From Hippasteria phrygiana (taxonomy: Eukaryota > Echinodermata > Asteroidea > Valvatida > Goniasteridae), in the NCBI GenBank assembly GCA_037893225.1, contig JAZGUH010000056.1:2356001-2420000 (forward strand): a stretch of 64,000 bases of DNA. The letters are read 5' to 3'. The translations under genes were made by a program, and so were the position numbers. Positions within the stretch are counted from its first letter, which is position 1. Each line of letters opens with the position of its first letter. The notes under the pieces are model-generated. The model saw nothing but the letters and a program-made list of their open reading frames with translations, did no database searches and was not told the DNA's origin. Of this stretch, positions 1 through 13,800 are shown piece by piece.

Positions 1-35
1 CAAATATAGCAGAGACAGCAAAAACAGACGTGAGA

Positions 36-75
36 GTGGACGTAACATGGACACTGTGTCCACTGTTACGTCCAC
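36..75. repeat. Inverted repeat, about 20-bp arms
   Basis: gtggacgtaaca followed by tggacac is mirrored by tgtgtcc and tgttacgtccac. Diverged copies of the surrounding sequence recur near 420-560 and 605-640 (catgttacgtct, gtgtcttttaattattgtacat), so 1-650 looks like old direct repeats. Confidence 0.7.
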
Positions 76-919
76 ACATGCATGTTTTTTTTGTTCTTGC
101 TGTTTTGGACACTGGCAACCATAACAAAAAGTGTTTTCTGGTAGCATTGAGTGTCTTTTAGTTTAATAGTACATATAGTAAGTTGCATAATTATTTATTT
201 AATGACGAAAAATTAAGGCAGTCTGGACGTATCATTTAGTACTAATAACATCGTGTGACATGAAAATGACATTTCCATTTTGTAACATTTTCAACATTTA
301 TATAAATAATTTTACAAACTCACTCTGTATACTAATTACAAAACACAAACTGCAACACAAAAAACAATTGTTATGATATTCAATATCCAAATGCAGCACA
401 ACAGCATAAATATATGTATGGTCATGGTCTATCATAGTGTCCATGTTACGTCTGCACCGATTCTTTAAATTCTTGCTATTTGTGCTATGTTTAGACACTG
501 ACTGCCGTAAAAAGGTGTTTTATTGTTGCATAGTGTGTCTTTTAATTATTGTACATAATAAATTTTCCATATTTATTTATTAAAGTGTTAAAAAACCACA
601 ACAATTTAAATGTTGGACACGATGTCCATGTTACGTCTATTTTACATTTTACAAAATTTTTATCATTTTTGTAAAAATATAACTTACATGATTGAAACTT
701 TCTCAAATAATCTCACACCCAAAGACGGATGTCACATGGTTTTAATGATATGGTCATATACACACTGTGTCCCAACCTGGTGGAATGACCCATATACCAA
801 GGGAAAGAGCTAGTTCGGATCTTTCCAATGGTGGTATCAAATTCATGTGTCACCATTAAAATATTTTGAGAAAACTCTATCTGAAGTTTCCCTTTAGAGT
901 TATGTGTATGGCGTGCCAT

Positions 920-1040
920 TTTTTTTCACTTCACACTTATGCCATTGAAAATTGAAAAACACTGTAGAAAGTTTTGTAAAGATTGGAATTTCCTCGTTTT
1001 TTGTTAATTCCAAGTTGCATGCCTGATTCTTGAGGGTGAA
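920..1040. repeat. Dispersed repeat, second copy at 45100-45215
   Basis: The stretch containing cacttcacacttatgccat, gattggaatttcctcg and ccaagttgcatgcctga is nearly the same at 45100-45215, just upstream of exon 24. No terminal repeats were recognised. Confidence 0.75.
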
Positions 1041-1189
1041 ATCTTTGGTTGAAAATACAACCATTCAACAAGCAGTCAGCTGCTTTTTCTGTCTAAGCGG
1101 TTCCATGCTTGACTGAACAAAGAATGTGGTACTGGGGAAAGATAAGCCAATAAACAATGTGGTAAGGAAAGGCTTAACATATTACTTCA

Positions 1190-1395
1190 TAATTTCTCAG
1201 ACACTGAAAAATAGCGTTTTTGAATTCCCCACAAGTGTGGGGAATTTCCAAAATGAAAACCAAGGTCCATGGAAAAACAAAACAGATTTACGTTTATGAC
1301 GCTTGTGAAAATGCAATTTACACCGTAAAGCTATAGAGCTCAACTGTACACACTTGCATCTTGCTGCATTGATGCACCGATGTGGTAGTATTAAC
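1190..1395. repeat. Dispersed repeat, second copy at 21085-21180
   Basis: Shares aatttctcagaca and taaagctatagagctca with 21085-21180. The two copies differ by internal deletion. Confidence 0.6.
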
Positions 1396-1727
1396 GTGCG
1401 GACCTTATGAACAGCAATTTTCAAGATTTGATTTTGGGAATGGCTTTGGTACCCATGTTTTTTGTTTGCTTTAGCGGTACCACAAGTTTTTTGAGGTACT
1501 GCAGTACCCTACCAGATGAATGTGATAATTGACCTCGTTCTTGCTCTTGTTTTGTCATTACCATTGAAGAGTTAGAGCTATTTTTGAACTCGTTTATTGT
1601 ACTAAAAGAATAATGCTGGTACCTCAGGGAAAACGGCGGTACCTCTAACGAAATTGCTTGTTTAATAAGAATGTCGCCCTGAGTGATGGTGGTCAGTTCC
1701 TTAGGCATACTTTTGCTTGATTTGCAG

Positions 1728-1841
1728 TCATCAACGAATGCCTGAGTGGCCCTTGTCAGAACGGCGGGACCTGCACGGATGGAGTTTTGATGTACACATG
1801 CGTGTGTCCTTTGGAGTATGAAGGGGTCCGCTGTGACATGT
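1728..1841 (+). CDS. Exon 1 in window: EGF-like domain 1
   Basis: 114-base phase 1-1 exon after acceptor tttgcag, with donor gtaagg. Opens with xINEC. C1-C2 is CLSGPC (O-glucose consensus C-x-S-x-P-C) and C2-C3 is CQNGGTC (O-fucose consensus). [10 protein letters not shown] matches the beta-hydroxylation pattern. The first two bases complete a codon from an exon lying before the window, so this is not the gene's first exon. Confidence 0.88.
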
Positions 1842-4800
1842 GTAAGGCCTTTGACCTTTCAACTTAAAAAAAATGCAGCTATAGTGGATTATGTAGTTAA
1901 GGCATGGCCTCGTTAGGATCCGCACAAAGGAATCATTTTTTTCCAAAGTTGTTTTGAAAAAGATATTGATTGGTGTTTCCATCACCCTTAGTATTGGCAC
2001 TTTATAGGGTCTTTGAGATGTCCCTCTTTTAATTTATTTTAAACTAAACTTTATCTTGGACTGAATGGACTTACAGCAATACAAAATGTACATGTATTTG
2101 AGTAAAATGAAATTTAAAACTTGAAACGGAAATCCTCAGTGCAGTGTGGCTTAGTCACATCAGTACATTTAGGATAATGTTATTTCCATGTTACAGTAAA
2201 TTTACGGGTCTTTGTAAAATTTTAATGGATTCAAATTTATTATTTTTTTGAAGCAAATTTTCATGTTTGAGCGCCAAAGCATATACAGTTATGCCCAAAA
2301 TTATTCATACCCTATGAAAAATCTGGTAGTTTGCTTTTCTCTATACATAAAAGCTGGATTGGCTGAACTTAGGCTTTACTTAATGACTTTTAGTTGGCAT
2401 ACATATACAAATCTACAAAATGTTTGGTTTAACATCATTAGCATAAAACTAGAAATAATAAATAAAATGATTCCCAATACCCCAAATTTGGCATGGGTAT
2501 GAATAATTTGGGGCAACCTGGGCACAATAGTGGTGTCTTCACAATGTTGTACTGCACACAAAATGTGACTTTTTAAAAACATTTTAGAGAAGGTTCCAAT
2601 TTTGTTAGTTAATTTCAATATGTCTTTGTTTAAGAATCTATTTGAAACATGTTTTTTTAAAACATTGTTGATGGCGTATTTTGGGAGTATGAATTTTTAC
2701 TGTGATTACATTTTTTTGACAAGTTTCTTTTAACAAAGGGAAATGAATTACTAAATTTGAAAGATTTCAGGATAAATCATGCATGCTTGCTGTACTACAT
2801 GGTTGTACTACATGGTAGTACAACCATGTAGTACCGCAAAAATTGGGCTTAACATAAATTAATTATTATTTTCACAGAACTGTGAAAATAATAATTCATT
2901 TATTTATTAAGCCCAATTTTTATGTACAAATTATATATTCATATGCGCTATATAATAATTAAATCCGGATACATGAACATTTAAGTTAAAATACATCAGA
3001 AAACTACTAAAATCAACAAGATTGAACCAAGAAAGACATCACTGAAATTTGAAAATACATCAAAAGCAAAACGTTGAATAAGAGTCTGAACTTCATTGAG
3101 CTGTTGACCACAAAATGTTGGTAATCACAGTTTCGCTTAGACAATTAAAGTAGGTTAATTACCAGCCAAATTTCCCTGCAACGTATATGGCTTCTGACTG
3201 GTTCTTGGCCGAGTTTAACACAGCACTGCCTAACCCATGGTCGGGCCAGGCCGTTAAAAATCCTGGCCAAGCCCCGGGAACGCCAGGGCCTTCGGGCTTC
3301 TATAATCACCTGGTTGTATACAATAAACTCCCAACTAATGCTGGAGTCCAGTCAGCTCCCATTTTTCACCCAGACTTGATCTCTTTCCCATAAATGGAAT
3401 GACAACAAAAGCAATCACTACAGATTAGTGTGGGAGGGGCCACAGCTCGGCCTAGCCTGGCAGAGGCTGGGCTTTATCGATTAGTAGATGCTCTATTGTT
3501 AATTGTGGCTCACAATACCGGGACTAAAAGCCAGAAGGCCCAGGCATGGGCAGGCTCTTAAATGGCCTGGCCCGACCATGGGTTAGGCAGTGCTCCCTTA
3601 TGTGGGAAAATTTGCTTAGCCGGAATATTTTGTGCTGACTAGCTCTATGAACTAGGCTCAGGGTCTTTATAACATGGTTCCTTTTTTTAAGATCAGCACA
3701 GAACAATTCTAATGCTTATCCACATGTAATTCCATACTTGCAGTGAAAGATCCCTGTATGAGTGACCCATGTATGAATGGAGGGGTATGCTCTAACCAGG
3801 GGGGGACCTTCTACCTGTGTCAATGTGTCAATGGCTACACTGGGCAACACTGTAGTATGGGTGAGTTGCGCACCGCAGACTACCGTTGACTCCGGCAACC
3901 TCGTCCCTAGGGCAATCGGGCAGTACGCTACCACGAGTCACTCCCTTAATTGCCCTGGTACTAGATCATTTGTGTATATCCATGAATCTGTGACATAGAA
4001 ATATTCAAGGTTTATTGCAGATGATGTGTTTCTGGTGCTATAAGATGTTAAATTGCCAGTTATAAGGACACTTGAAAAAAATAATTGCTCAATATTGGGA
4101 AGAAATAATACCTTTTCAAGGTAGGGGGGGTGGGGGGGTTGCAACCCCACAACCCCCCCGCCTCTAGATCCGCCCCTGCTTTTTCATGTGTTTGTTGCTA
4201 GGGCGATGTGCGTGCATACTACACCCGTGCGACAGTCCCACACCCGTGCAACAGTCCCACACCCACCCGTGCGACAGTCCCACGATTACTTCGTAAAGCG
4301 CATGCGTAGTATAGACTGTCGCACGGGTAACCCATGCATTAGTCTACTACGCTCGCATATTTACCCTGTGCGTGAATACTCGTGTGCGCGCTTTGTAAAC
4401 AGCAAAAATAGCTGCTGGCACGTGATGGCAAATGAACCAGTGAGAATTCGGCTCTCGTTCATGAATATGTATGAGGTATAGTAAATGTGGTTTTGCCCTT
4501 CAAAAATGTAAACATTGCATACATGATTATTTTTCAGATATTAACGAGTGTTCCAGCAACCCTTGCTTGAACAATGCTAACTGTATGGATGGTCGGGATA
4601 TGTACACCTGTATGTGTCCTCCGGGCTTCGCTGGCGTCAACTGTGGTACAGGTACGTACATGAATGGACACAGCAGTCAAACGCTGTATGCAATGAGCAG
4701 GAATGGACCTATGAAGCAATGTCTTGATTCGCGCAGCCACGTGGGAACAGAACCGCGCACATGCATTTCAGTCTATACAAGTTGGGATCCCATCAGCTTT

Positions 4801-7800
4801 TACCTGTTTTTTTGTGTGACAAATGCAAGACTACATTTTTAAAACTCATAAGAAAACAATAATGGTTTCCTTCAGATCCCTCATACGAAGTTAAAATCAT
4901 CCTCAAAATAAGCATCGATGTACAAAATAGACTTTCCCGAGAAAAAAAATTGGGTTTTTTATGACCAAATCTTATGGTATTGTTTTCTACATTTTAGAAT
5001 TCTCTTTACAATACACTGGTTGTGTGAGATTCCGTGACTTTTCAGTGGCTTTTTTCTTGAAGTATAAATTGTCCACGACTCTTTGTAAAAAGCAAAATTT
5101 CCATGACTTTCTATGATACTTTAAATTCCAGGATTTTCCATGACTGTCGGAACCGTGATGTTAGTGGCAGGCTTTTCACAACCCCTTTCCCGTAACCTCA
5201 TTTCATTGAATGCATAACTTTTTAACCTCTTCAATACGACCGGCAGCCATAGCCGTGATTTAAAAAAAGACCACCTGGCCGGTTGTTGTCTATACACGCA
5301 TTCCTGCACATACTCAATCCCTTCATGTTTCAACTATATTGTTCTTAAATGGGAGTGTAATGAATACATGTAGATGGAGCTTTTTCAAACAAAGCTTTCA
5401 TTCACACGAAAGGGAGGGCTCCAAGTGCGATGAATAGGACCACTCTATTCAGTGTGGTGCCTGCTGTTTGCGTTCACGTTTGGCTGCACAGCCTGTTCTT
5501 TGCAAACCAGCACCCCATCAATAACAGCCAGACAATGGCAACATACACATTTTGATAGAGAAATCCTTTTGAACCATGCGCCCACAGATATCAATGAGTG
5601 TTTCTCCAATCCATGCTTCAATGGCGGTAGTTGCACGGACCGGATCAACGGCTACGACTGTTTCTGTCAACTGGGCTTTAGAGGAGACCAGTGTGAAGAA
5701 GGTATGTAAGTTGATGAAATCGACCTGGGGTAAGCCCCAGGGCCGCCTTGGGTAGAATCTCAATTCTTCAACCCCACGTTCAACCATGCTTCATTCGCAC
5801 TGCTGTTTTCAACCCCGAGCAAGAGTGTTAACCAGGGGAAGAAATCTTAACCCTGGTCTAGAGAAGGGTTGAGTTCAACCTGGGTTAATTGAAACCAGTC
5901 TCAGGGTTGATGCAAATTTTTCAAGTGTGAACATCATTTCTTCTTTTTTCAGCCGCATCAACCCCGAGATTTGCCTAGTGTGAATGGTCTAATTATCTTG
6001 CCCGTTGACCCTTTTCAAACAAGTGACCAGATGGCACTAGATGTAAATATTGTCAACACGTGTTGACCGCCTTGCACTCGACTCGCCTGGCTGTCTCATC
6101 ACATCCTTTCACTGTTGTTCCGAAGGCGGCTACTGTGAGAGACTCTTCAAGTTTGTTTCCCTCGTACTGTCTCTCTTTAGAACTCCTTACCTGTAACCTG
6201 CTTCCCTTCCACCTGTAATCTTTTTCACAATTCAAACGAAATGTGAATAGATACCTTCTATCCCTGTGATTTTTCTGTCTGTTCTTGTCTTTTAAATTTG
6301 TAGCTCACACTTGGAGTGGCCTTAACATTGTCATGGGCGATACCCATAAAAAATATTTAAAAAGGGATTGGAGTAAATGTATAGCATAGGGTAGTTTATA
6401 CCATGTGGCTCACTTTACTGTTTTTTGTTGGCGAAGCACTTCATTAGCATCACTATACTAGGCAGTCCAAGATGGACTGGTTACTTCACGTGAAAAGAGT
6501 CTATAGGCAAATCGAGTACATTTGAACCTGGGCAAAAATCTTAGACATTGCAGCCTCTAGCTGTCTCCACAAGTAATTGGACACAATCTTTCCACCTTTT
6601 GCCCACTAAGTATTCCATTGCAAAATGCTTGGACTGTTGAAATTGGCATTGAGAAGATCGCAAGTTGTCCAAGAACTGGAAGATTTGCTTCAAGTGTCAA
6701 TTTGTTTTCTTCACAGGATTTGTAGCTTGAAATATTCCAGTGTTTAAAGAATCAGGTGTGTCGACTCATGTTGACCTTGAGCATAGTAAACAAAGAAATT
6801 TGCTGTGAATGGGAGACTTTAGAGATGTACGGTGGCAAAAGACATACGGGTGCTTTGCTTAGAACTATGCGTGCATGCTCAAAACTACATGCGCATGCTC
6901 AGAACTAGCAAAAAGAACTGGTTGAGCAATGTAAAATTAACTTCCTGTCAAAAACGACTCTAGTGGAACTTTGAGCCATCAATCCAAATGAAGCTTGAAT
7001 CATGAAGGGTTTCAGTAAATAATTGAGGCCTGAATATGCAGTCTTGCAAAACAAATTCCCAATTATTCACATAGCTGTGAACTAAATCCAAATACATGCA
7101 CGAGGAAGGACTTTTGATAGAAAAATTGCAAGCAGCACAGCTCCGATTTCACAAAACCTTGCACAATTGTGTATGTTGCATAACATCTATGACATTTTAA
7201 AAATTGCTTTCACGAATGTTATGCAGTGTGTAAGTCACTGATTTGCACCACAAAATATGGCGTAACGTACGCACTCGTTTTAGGTGCCCTGGCTCAGTAA
7301 GTTGTATGCACAAACACTGAAATGATGGCTGAACATGAGCATTGTGGAGCCGTTATTGCTCAAGTTATTTATTTAATTCACTAGATTATTTCAGAAGGTA
7401 GTGGAATGATTATCCGCTGCAGGCTTACCTGTGAGGTATTTTTTCTGAAAGTTGCCACCAATTTTTCGGAGTGAAGAATGTAAAAATGAGCCACTGCAGT
7501 TATTTCACGACTGTTCCGTGAATTTTGTATTGTTATACCCAAACAGTTGTCGTAAAAGCTGCATTCAGCCTCGTATAAAAATAAAATATTGCGCAGCTAC
7601 GTGATGTTTCGTAAAGTGGATTGTAAGGATGTTGCATAACTGTGCAATATTTATGTGGTGTAAGTCCTATGCCCTGGCATAAGTTACGCACTGTTTCGTG
7701 AAATTGGCTGCTGGAACAATTAGAAAACAACTTTATGCTGAACATGTTTAAAAAGAAATATTTATCTTGACATGTGCATTTTAAACTTTCCATCTGATAT

Positions 7801-10800
7801 TTACGGTAACACATTCTGAATTATATAACACCTGAATAAATCCCCGCCATCTGATTGGTTGATTGTTGATCACGCGCATTGAATTATTTGTACCAATGCA
7901 CGGCACCGCAAAAATAGAAGTTCTATTCAACGGTATGTGTTGAATAGACCTTCCATAATTCATGTGGTGCTACACCACCGCTGTGGCGGACGATGTTCGC
8001 AAATCACAGTTTGTTCTCCTAACAGACGATGAAATATAGGAACTTGTAGGTGATGCTGACGCTGCTAACACAAAGAAACAAATTAAATACGCAGTCAAAC
8101 GATTAGATGAATTTGCATGACACGCAGGGACAACAATTGAGCTTTAACTGATTCGGAACCGGACAACTTTTTTCGCGGTTTTATGCGGGACTGAAAAGGG
8201 AAAATGGCACGTTGTATACAAAGAATCCATACATGCAATCCGACGAGGATTTATTCAGGCGTTGTAAAAAACAAATAATGAATGTGTCACATTGGTGCAG
8301 TGGTAATAATAATTTCATTCGGTGACAGATGGAATGTCCCATTCCAGTCGGCTACGCCTTGTGGAATAGAACATTCAATCTGTCACCTCATGAAATTATT
8401 CTTACCATTGCACTCATAAACATTCATTATTTGTATAACGTCCCATTGTTTTTTGTGTATGTTCTGGACTCCGGTAGTGTAATTTTGTTTTGTTTGTTTG
8501 TAATGTTGACATGTGTTTTATGTTTTCTACATTGATCTAACTTGATGACTTTCAGATATCAATGAGTGTAGCAGTGTTCCGTGCCATAACCAGGGAGCCT
8601 GCACAGACCTTGTCAATGCGTATCAGTGCACGTGTATACAGGGCTATACTGGTCCGCAGTGTCGGATAGGTAATCAGTGTGGCTCGGCTCACCAAAAACC
8701 ACTTTATTATAGAGCATACGAGGTACTATCAAAAAGTTCCGAGACTGCGCCTATAACAAGCAAAAACCGTACGTGATTTAAATCTGGCCACCATCCACTT
8801 CAAAGTAGTCCCCTTGAACAGCGATACACCGCTCCCAGTGCTTCTGCCACGCTTAATTGGAACGCTCCCTTGAATTCCCGTTCCGTAAGGCGACCCTTCA
8901 GCTTGAACTTCATTTTGGGAACAGAAGGAAGTCGCAGGGAGCCAAATCCGGTGAGTAGGGGGGGGGGGGGAGGGGAGCGACGATTGTGTTGTTGCGGGCG
9001 ATAAACTCTCGCGTTTTCAACGCGCTGTGAGCGGGCACGTTGTCATGTTGGAGCCACAGTTCAGGCCGTTTGCGCCGAATGTTCTCCCTCAGACGCCTCA
9101 GAATGGTGCAGTAGAACTCAGCGTTGACAGTCTGACCCTGGGGGAGGAATTCATGGTGCACAACCCCACAAATGTCAAAGAAAACGATGAGCATGCTCTT
9201 GGTTGCACTCCTGACCTTGCGCACCTTCTTCGGTCTTGGAGACTGCGGGCTTTTCCACTGCGAAGACTGATGATCCTTGACATGAAGTTTGGGTGACCCG
9301 GGCCTGTTGACGGAGATCCTCGCAGACTTTGACACGGTGCTGCTTCTGCTCAAGTTTCAAGTCCATGGTGAAATCGCAAATGAGCACGTACCAGTGGTCA
9401 CAAAAATGCGTGTAACACAGGTGCTGATGTTGATCAAGTAATGTAACTTGGAATACTTACTTACGAAAGTTATTGCTTACACCCACTATATGCACATTAC
9501 TGTGCTGCACTCCGTTCGTTCGTAACAGGAACAGTCTCGGAACTTTGTGATCGCACCTCGTATGCCATAGGATTTTTATGATATATGCCGTTTTTCGGAT
9601 ACCACCATCTGTGCTCGATACCGCTATCTTTAGGGGCAAGCGCAAACTTCAGTGCATGATTTCTAAGGAGATTATTGGCTTCTGCATGCACAAAGTGCAC
9701 ACAATTGCTACTTATCTCCATGGAGATCATGCATTGAATGTTTGTGTTTGCCCCTAAAGATGGCGGTGTCGAGCAAAGATGGCGGTATCCACGAAACGGC
9801 TTATGTAGGACAGCTTTATTTCAATTTTGCTATAAATTTCCAATTTGTAGAAATTCTAGGGAGAAGGTTCCATAAAGCTGATTTCCATATTAAATAGCTC
9901 ACTTAAAACCATTCGTAATAAATATTTCTTCAAATGTTTGGTTGTGTTGTTTTGAAGAAAAGATTTTAATACTGTTATAGGGCGGGTTAGATGTAAACAA
10001 AGGGATCATAGTCTATTCCATTAACCCCTTGAGTTATGGTATTTTACGGGAGATGTCGGGGTGCCGCGGCAGCTCTGGCAACCAAGCGAACTGCTACAAT
10101 GTGTTTGTGCAGTCAAGCGTAACACAATAATCCAACAATGGATTGAAACTGCACAAACAGCGGCCAATGGCGTCATCCGGCCTGGTGGCACTGTTTAATC
10201 CAACAATAAATTGAAACTGCACAAACAGCGGCCAATGGCGTCATCCGGCCGGGGTTTTTGGCGCCAAATTCCGTTATCCGTACGCAAGGGGTTAAAAGAT
10301 CCACAAGAACAAAGGCGGCTTATATCTCTCGGATCCTAGGAGTAAAGCGTGTATACACGTAGCCACTGCAAACAATTCATTACTTTGTATATGCATTATT
10401 ATTCATGAGATGTAAATAATGGATGTTGGATATGCATGTATTGGCCATTATCTCCAGACATTGATGAGTGTACAGCAGACCCTTGCCTGAACGGTGCCAC
10501 CTGCATAGACCTCACCAATATGTTCCAGTGTCAGTGTGCCCTGGGATATACAGATGCCGTCTGCGGAACTGGTACCCTGCAGTCTACATATTTCCTCACC
10601 TTATTTGTTTAAATTCATTTCTTATCTACTAACATTTACTTCATAGCCTGCGGCATTTGCAAAAGCCAAAAGTTGTATGCCTTTATGAACCATATGTATC
10701 AATTATATATTCTGTACGGTGGCATTTTCAATCAAACTAATGGATTTTGGGTGTTTGTGACGTTAACCCTAACCCCGGCTGCTAAATCCAACAAAATCCA

Positions 10801-13800
10801 TCAATGGTAAATAGCTGTTGCAATTTGTTGGATTTAGCAGTCAACACAAACTACACGGTGTATTGGATTTTGTCATATTTAGAGGAAGGGAAGATATACC
10901 TGTTATATTTTGTCATATTAAGGAGGTTGGAAGCAGACTTCTGGTAAAATTTCAGTTGGATTTTGTTGGATTTGCCAGGGCTCATACAAACAAATACCTG
11001 TTGTATTTTGTTGGATTCAGCAGGGTAGCTGAAAAATGCCAAGGCTGGTGTGTAGGTGGTACACTGCAGAATCCAACCAAATTTGCTGTTGGATTTTTAT
11101 GCCAAGACTAGAAATGTGTGGTGAAGGTTGCACTGCATTGTGGGATAGTGGATGCATCATATACTTTCATTGCCCTCTGGCAGCCATCCGTAAAAGGGGT
11201 CTGTGGCACACAAATTGATGACAATCTTCTCTGGAGACCTGTAATTGAAGAACACTCAATAACTAGCTGTATTCCTGGTAACATAAATGTCCGGAAACCT
11301 ACTTTCCCCCTTATTTATGGCTAACATATTCACTATTCACGCTAAGGCCAAAAATAAAAGTGTTTCCCTTAAATGGAAAAAATCGGTATGAAGGGTCGGT
11401 CGATTCTTTTTTAACCATCCATGAAAACAACATGTACATGTCGTGTAACTCGGAAGTCGGGAGGCAAAAAGTAAGCTTATTTAAAAGTGAGATGGCGAAA
11501 TGCACGATTGTGCCATCTTAGCTGTATTAAAAGACATTGATTTTAATCAAACTTTTTGTGTGGGAAAATATAAGATTAAAGAAAAAATGCCACCCAACTT
11601 TTGTGACTTTTAGGGTCGGTGGCGGAGGGAAACACAACTATTTATTTTTTGGCCTGGTTATCTTCAGGTGTGCTAACACGCCAAACTCATTTAAATACAT
11701 TCAGACAGATGCGACTAAAGTCTGAGTCTTGGGAATGATCTTTTATTGAGGCACAAGTACATTACTGAAAACGTCTCTTCATTTTTCTGTCATTACTTTT
11801 CCACCAGCATGTTCATCGTTGGGTGGAGTACGCAGTTCACTTGTATTTGATTATGAGACATGCTTGCATACTTTTCATAATACTAATCATTCATTGGTCC
11901 TGTTCCTAGACTTCAAAACATGCTTTTTGATACTAATTTTCTTCTTTCACCAACTACAGCGTCCCTATTTCAAATTAGTCTTCAATCAGTGTGATGTGCG
12001 GTGTGAACATGCAGCACTGCATGCACATCGATCCCTTGAGAGCACTTGCAGAGAACGCCTGTCCCAATATCAATTATTGGTGCATGGACAAACAATAAAG
12101 CCTGATTTCCACATAATTGCAATAAACGCCGGCATCACCCACAAGACAGCAAGTCGGAGACTCATGATGTCATTTGGCTAAAAAATGAAAACAAAATGGC
12201 ATCTGAATATGAAGACTTCAGGTGCAAAAGCCTCTAAACGCCACTTCCCAGAAAAATGAGATAATGATGAGTGAACAAAGCAAACTGGCAGGAGTGGGAT
12301 TTGAACCTGTGACCTATGGAAGACGAAAAAATGCTCATATATTATGCTCATATTTCGTGGTCAAAAGGATAAAATGGGACAAATTTGTTCCACTCAAGTG
12401 AGAACATTGTTGGACATTTATTTCAATGGGCCTGCTCTCACAACTAGATGCAGATAGCTTAGTCAGCAAAATTGAACTTGGTCCAATTTTACCGACTATC
12501 ACCATCCGTGTTTCAGGTGTGAGATCTGTCAGGATTGTTCCTGATTTCAGGATTTTTTGTCGGGATTTCATAATTTTTAAAGAATCTCTTTTGCATTCTG
12601 GAATTCCTGAGGTGTTGTCCTACAGGTGTTTTTACCTGTAAAAGTGGATATAGACCAATAAAACGGATATTTGAACTGGGTGCCTTTAGGCAAATACAAA
12701 CTATATGTTGGTCTGGGGTCCTTGTGGATTTTTCGTTAATTTTTCGTTAATTTTTCGTGGATTTTTTCATTTTTGGCTAATCTCACCCCCTGGTGTTTAC
12801 CAACACTGTTGCTGTTGTGGACTCCTTACAGATGTCGGTGATTGTAACAACTATGTGGAAACCAGGCTTATTAATTGGTAGAATTATGCCGCTTATATAT
12901 GTAGCATTATACTCCAGCAAAGTTTGAATCCTCGGAGCCAATTGGTCAATGCATAAACAACAGCTTAGCACAAAATACTGTGACCTGTCGCTGTTTGTGA
13001 GTTAACTCGCTCTTAGACAGCCCTTGCAGTAATTTGTTTGGTCTCGGTTTTGCATGGTTCATGGTGAATTATAACTAATGTGACAATGTTTCATGCATTC
13101 ACGAGATTGTACCACAATAGGTCAATTGACCCGAGACGTAACAGCGTTAAACTGTGTTGACCCTGTTGCATACGTAATGCTGGGTGGTCAGGGGACGGAA
13201 CAGCATGCTGTGGTATCATGGCATGCATTGCAGTAAAATACAAGTTGGGATGGTGTCAAATTGCTTTATGTTTTTGTGACAAAAATCAAGACTAAGTTTT
13301 TCAAACTCATGCAGAAACAACATTCATTTCTTTTTGGCCTCTAATGCAAAGTACAAATAATCCGCAAAATAAACTATAAGTACAATGTACATTTCACCAG
13401 CAGAGTCAAAGCGTACTCTCCATATAACAGACATATATTCCTTCCCCATGTCCGCACTTGAAAAATGCAGTAAACACATGTCGTGTGACGTTGTCATGTC
13501 GCAGGACGATTGCATTCTAATCATTTGAACTTTTAGTTATAACCACACAAAAAGCACACAGAATTAACACGTACAAATCATTCACATGAATATGCCACCA
13601 TTTGAATATAAACACATTCTGTGCTTTTGTATATTTGTATTTTTTTTTAGATATCAATGAGTGTGCAAGTGACCCATGTCTGAATGGCCAGTGCACCAAC
13701 TTAGTGAATGCCTACACTTGTACATGTCAACCTGGATATGCAGGACTCAACTGTGACATAGGTAAGCTCAAAATCCTCCCAAAAATTTGCAGAGATTTAT

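Noticed and set aside
11819..12181. 120-residue open frame in intron 6
   Set aside because: No recognisable domain, composition like the surrounding intron, and no splice context linking it to the EGF exons.
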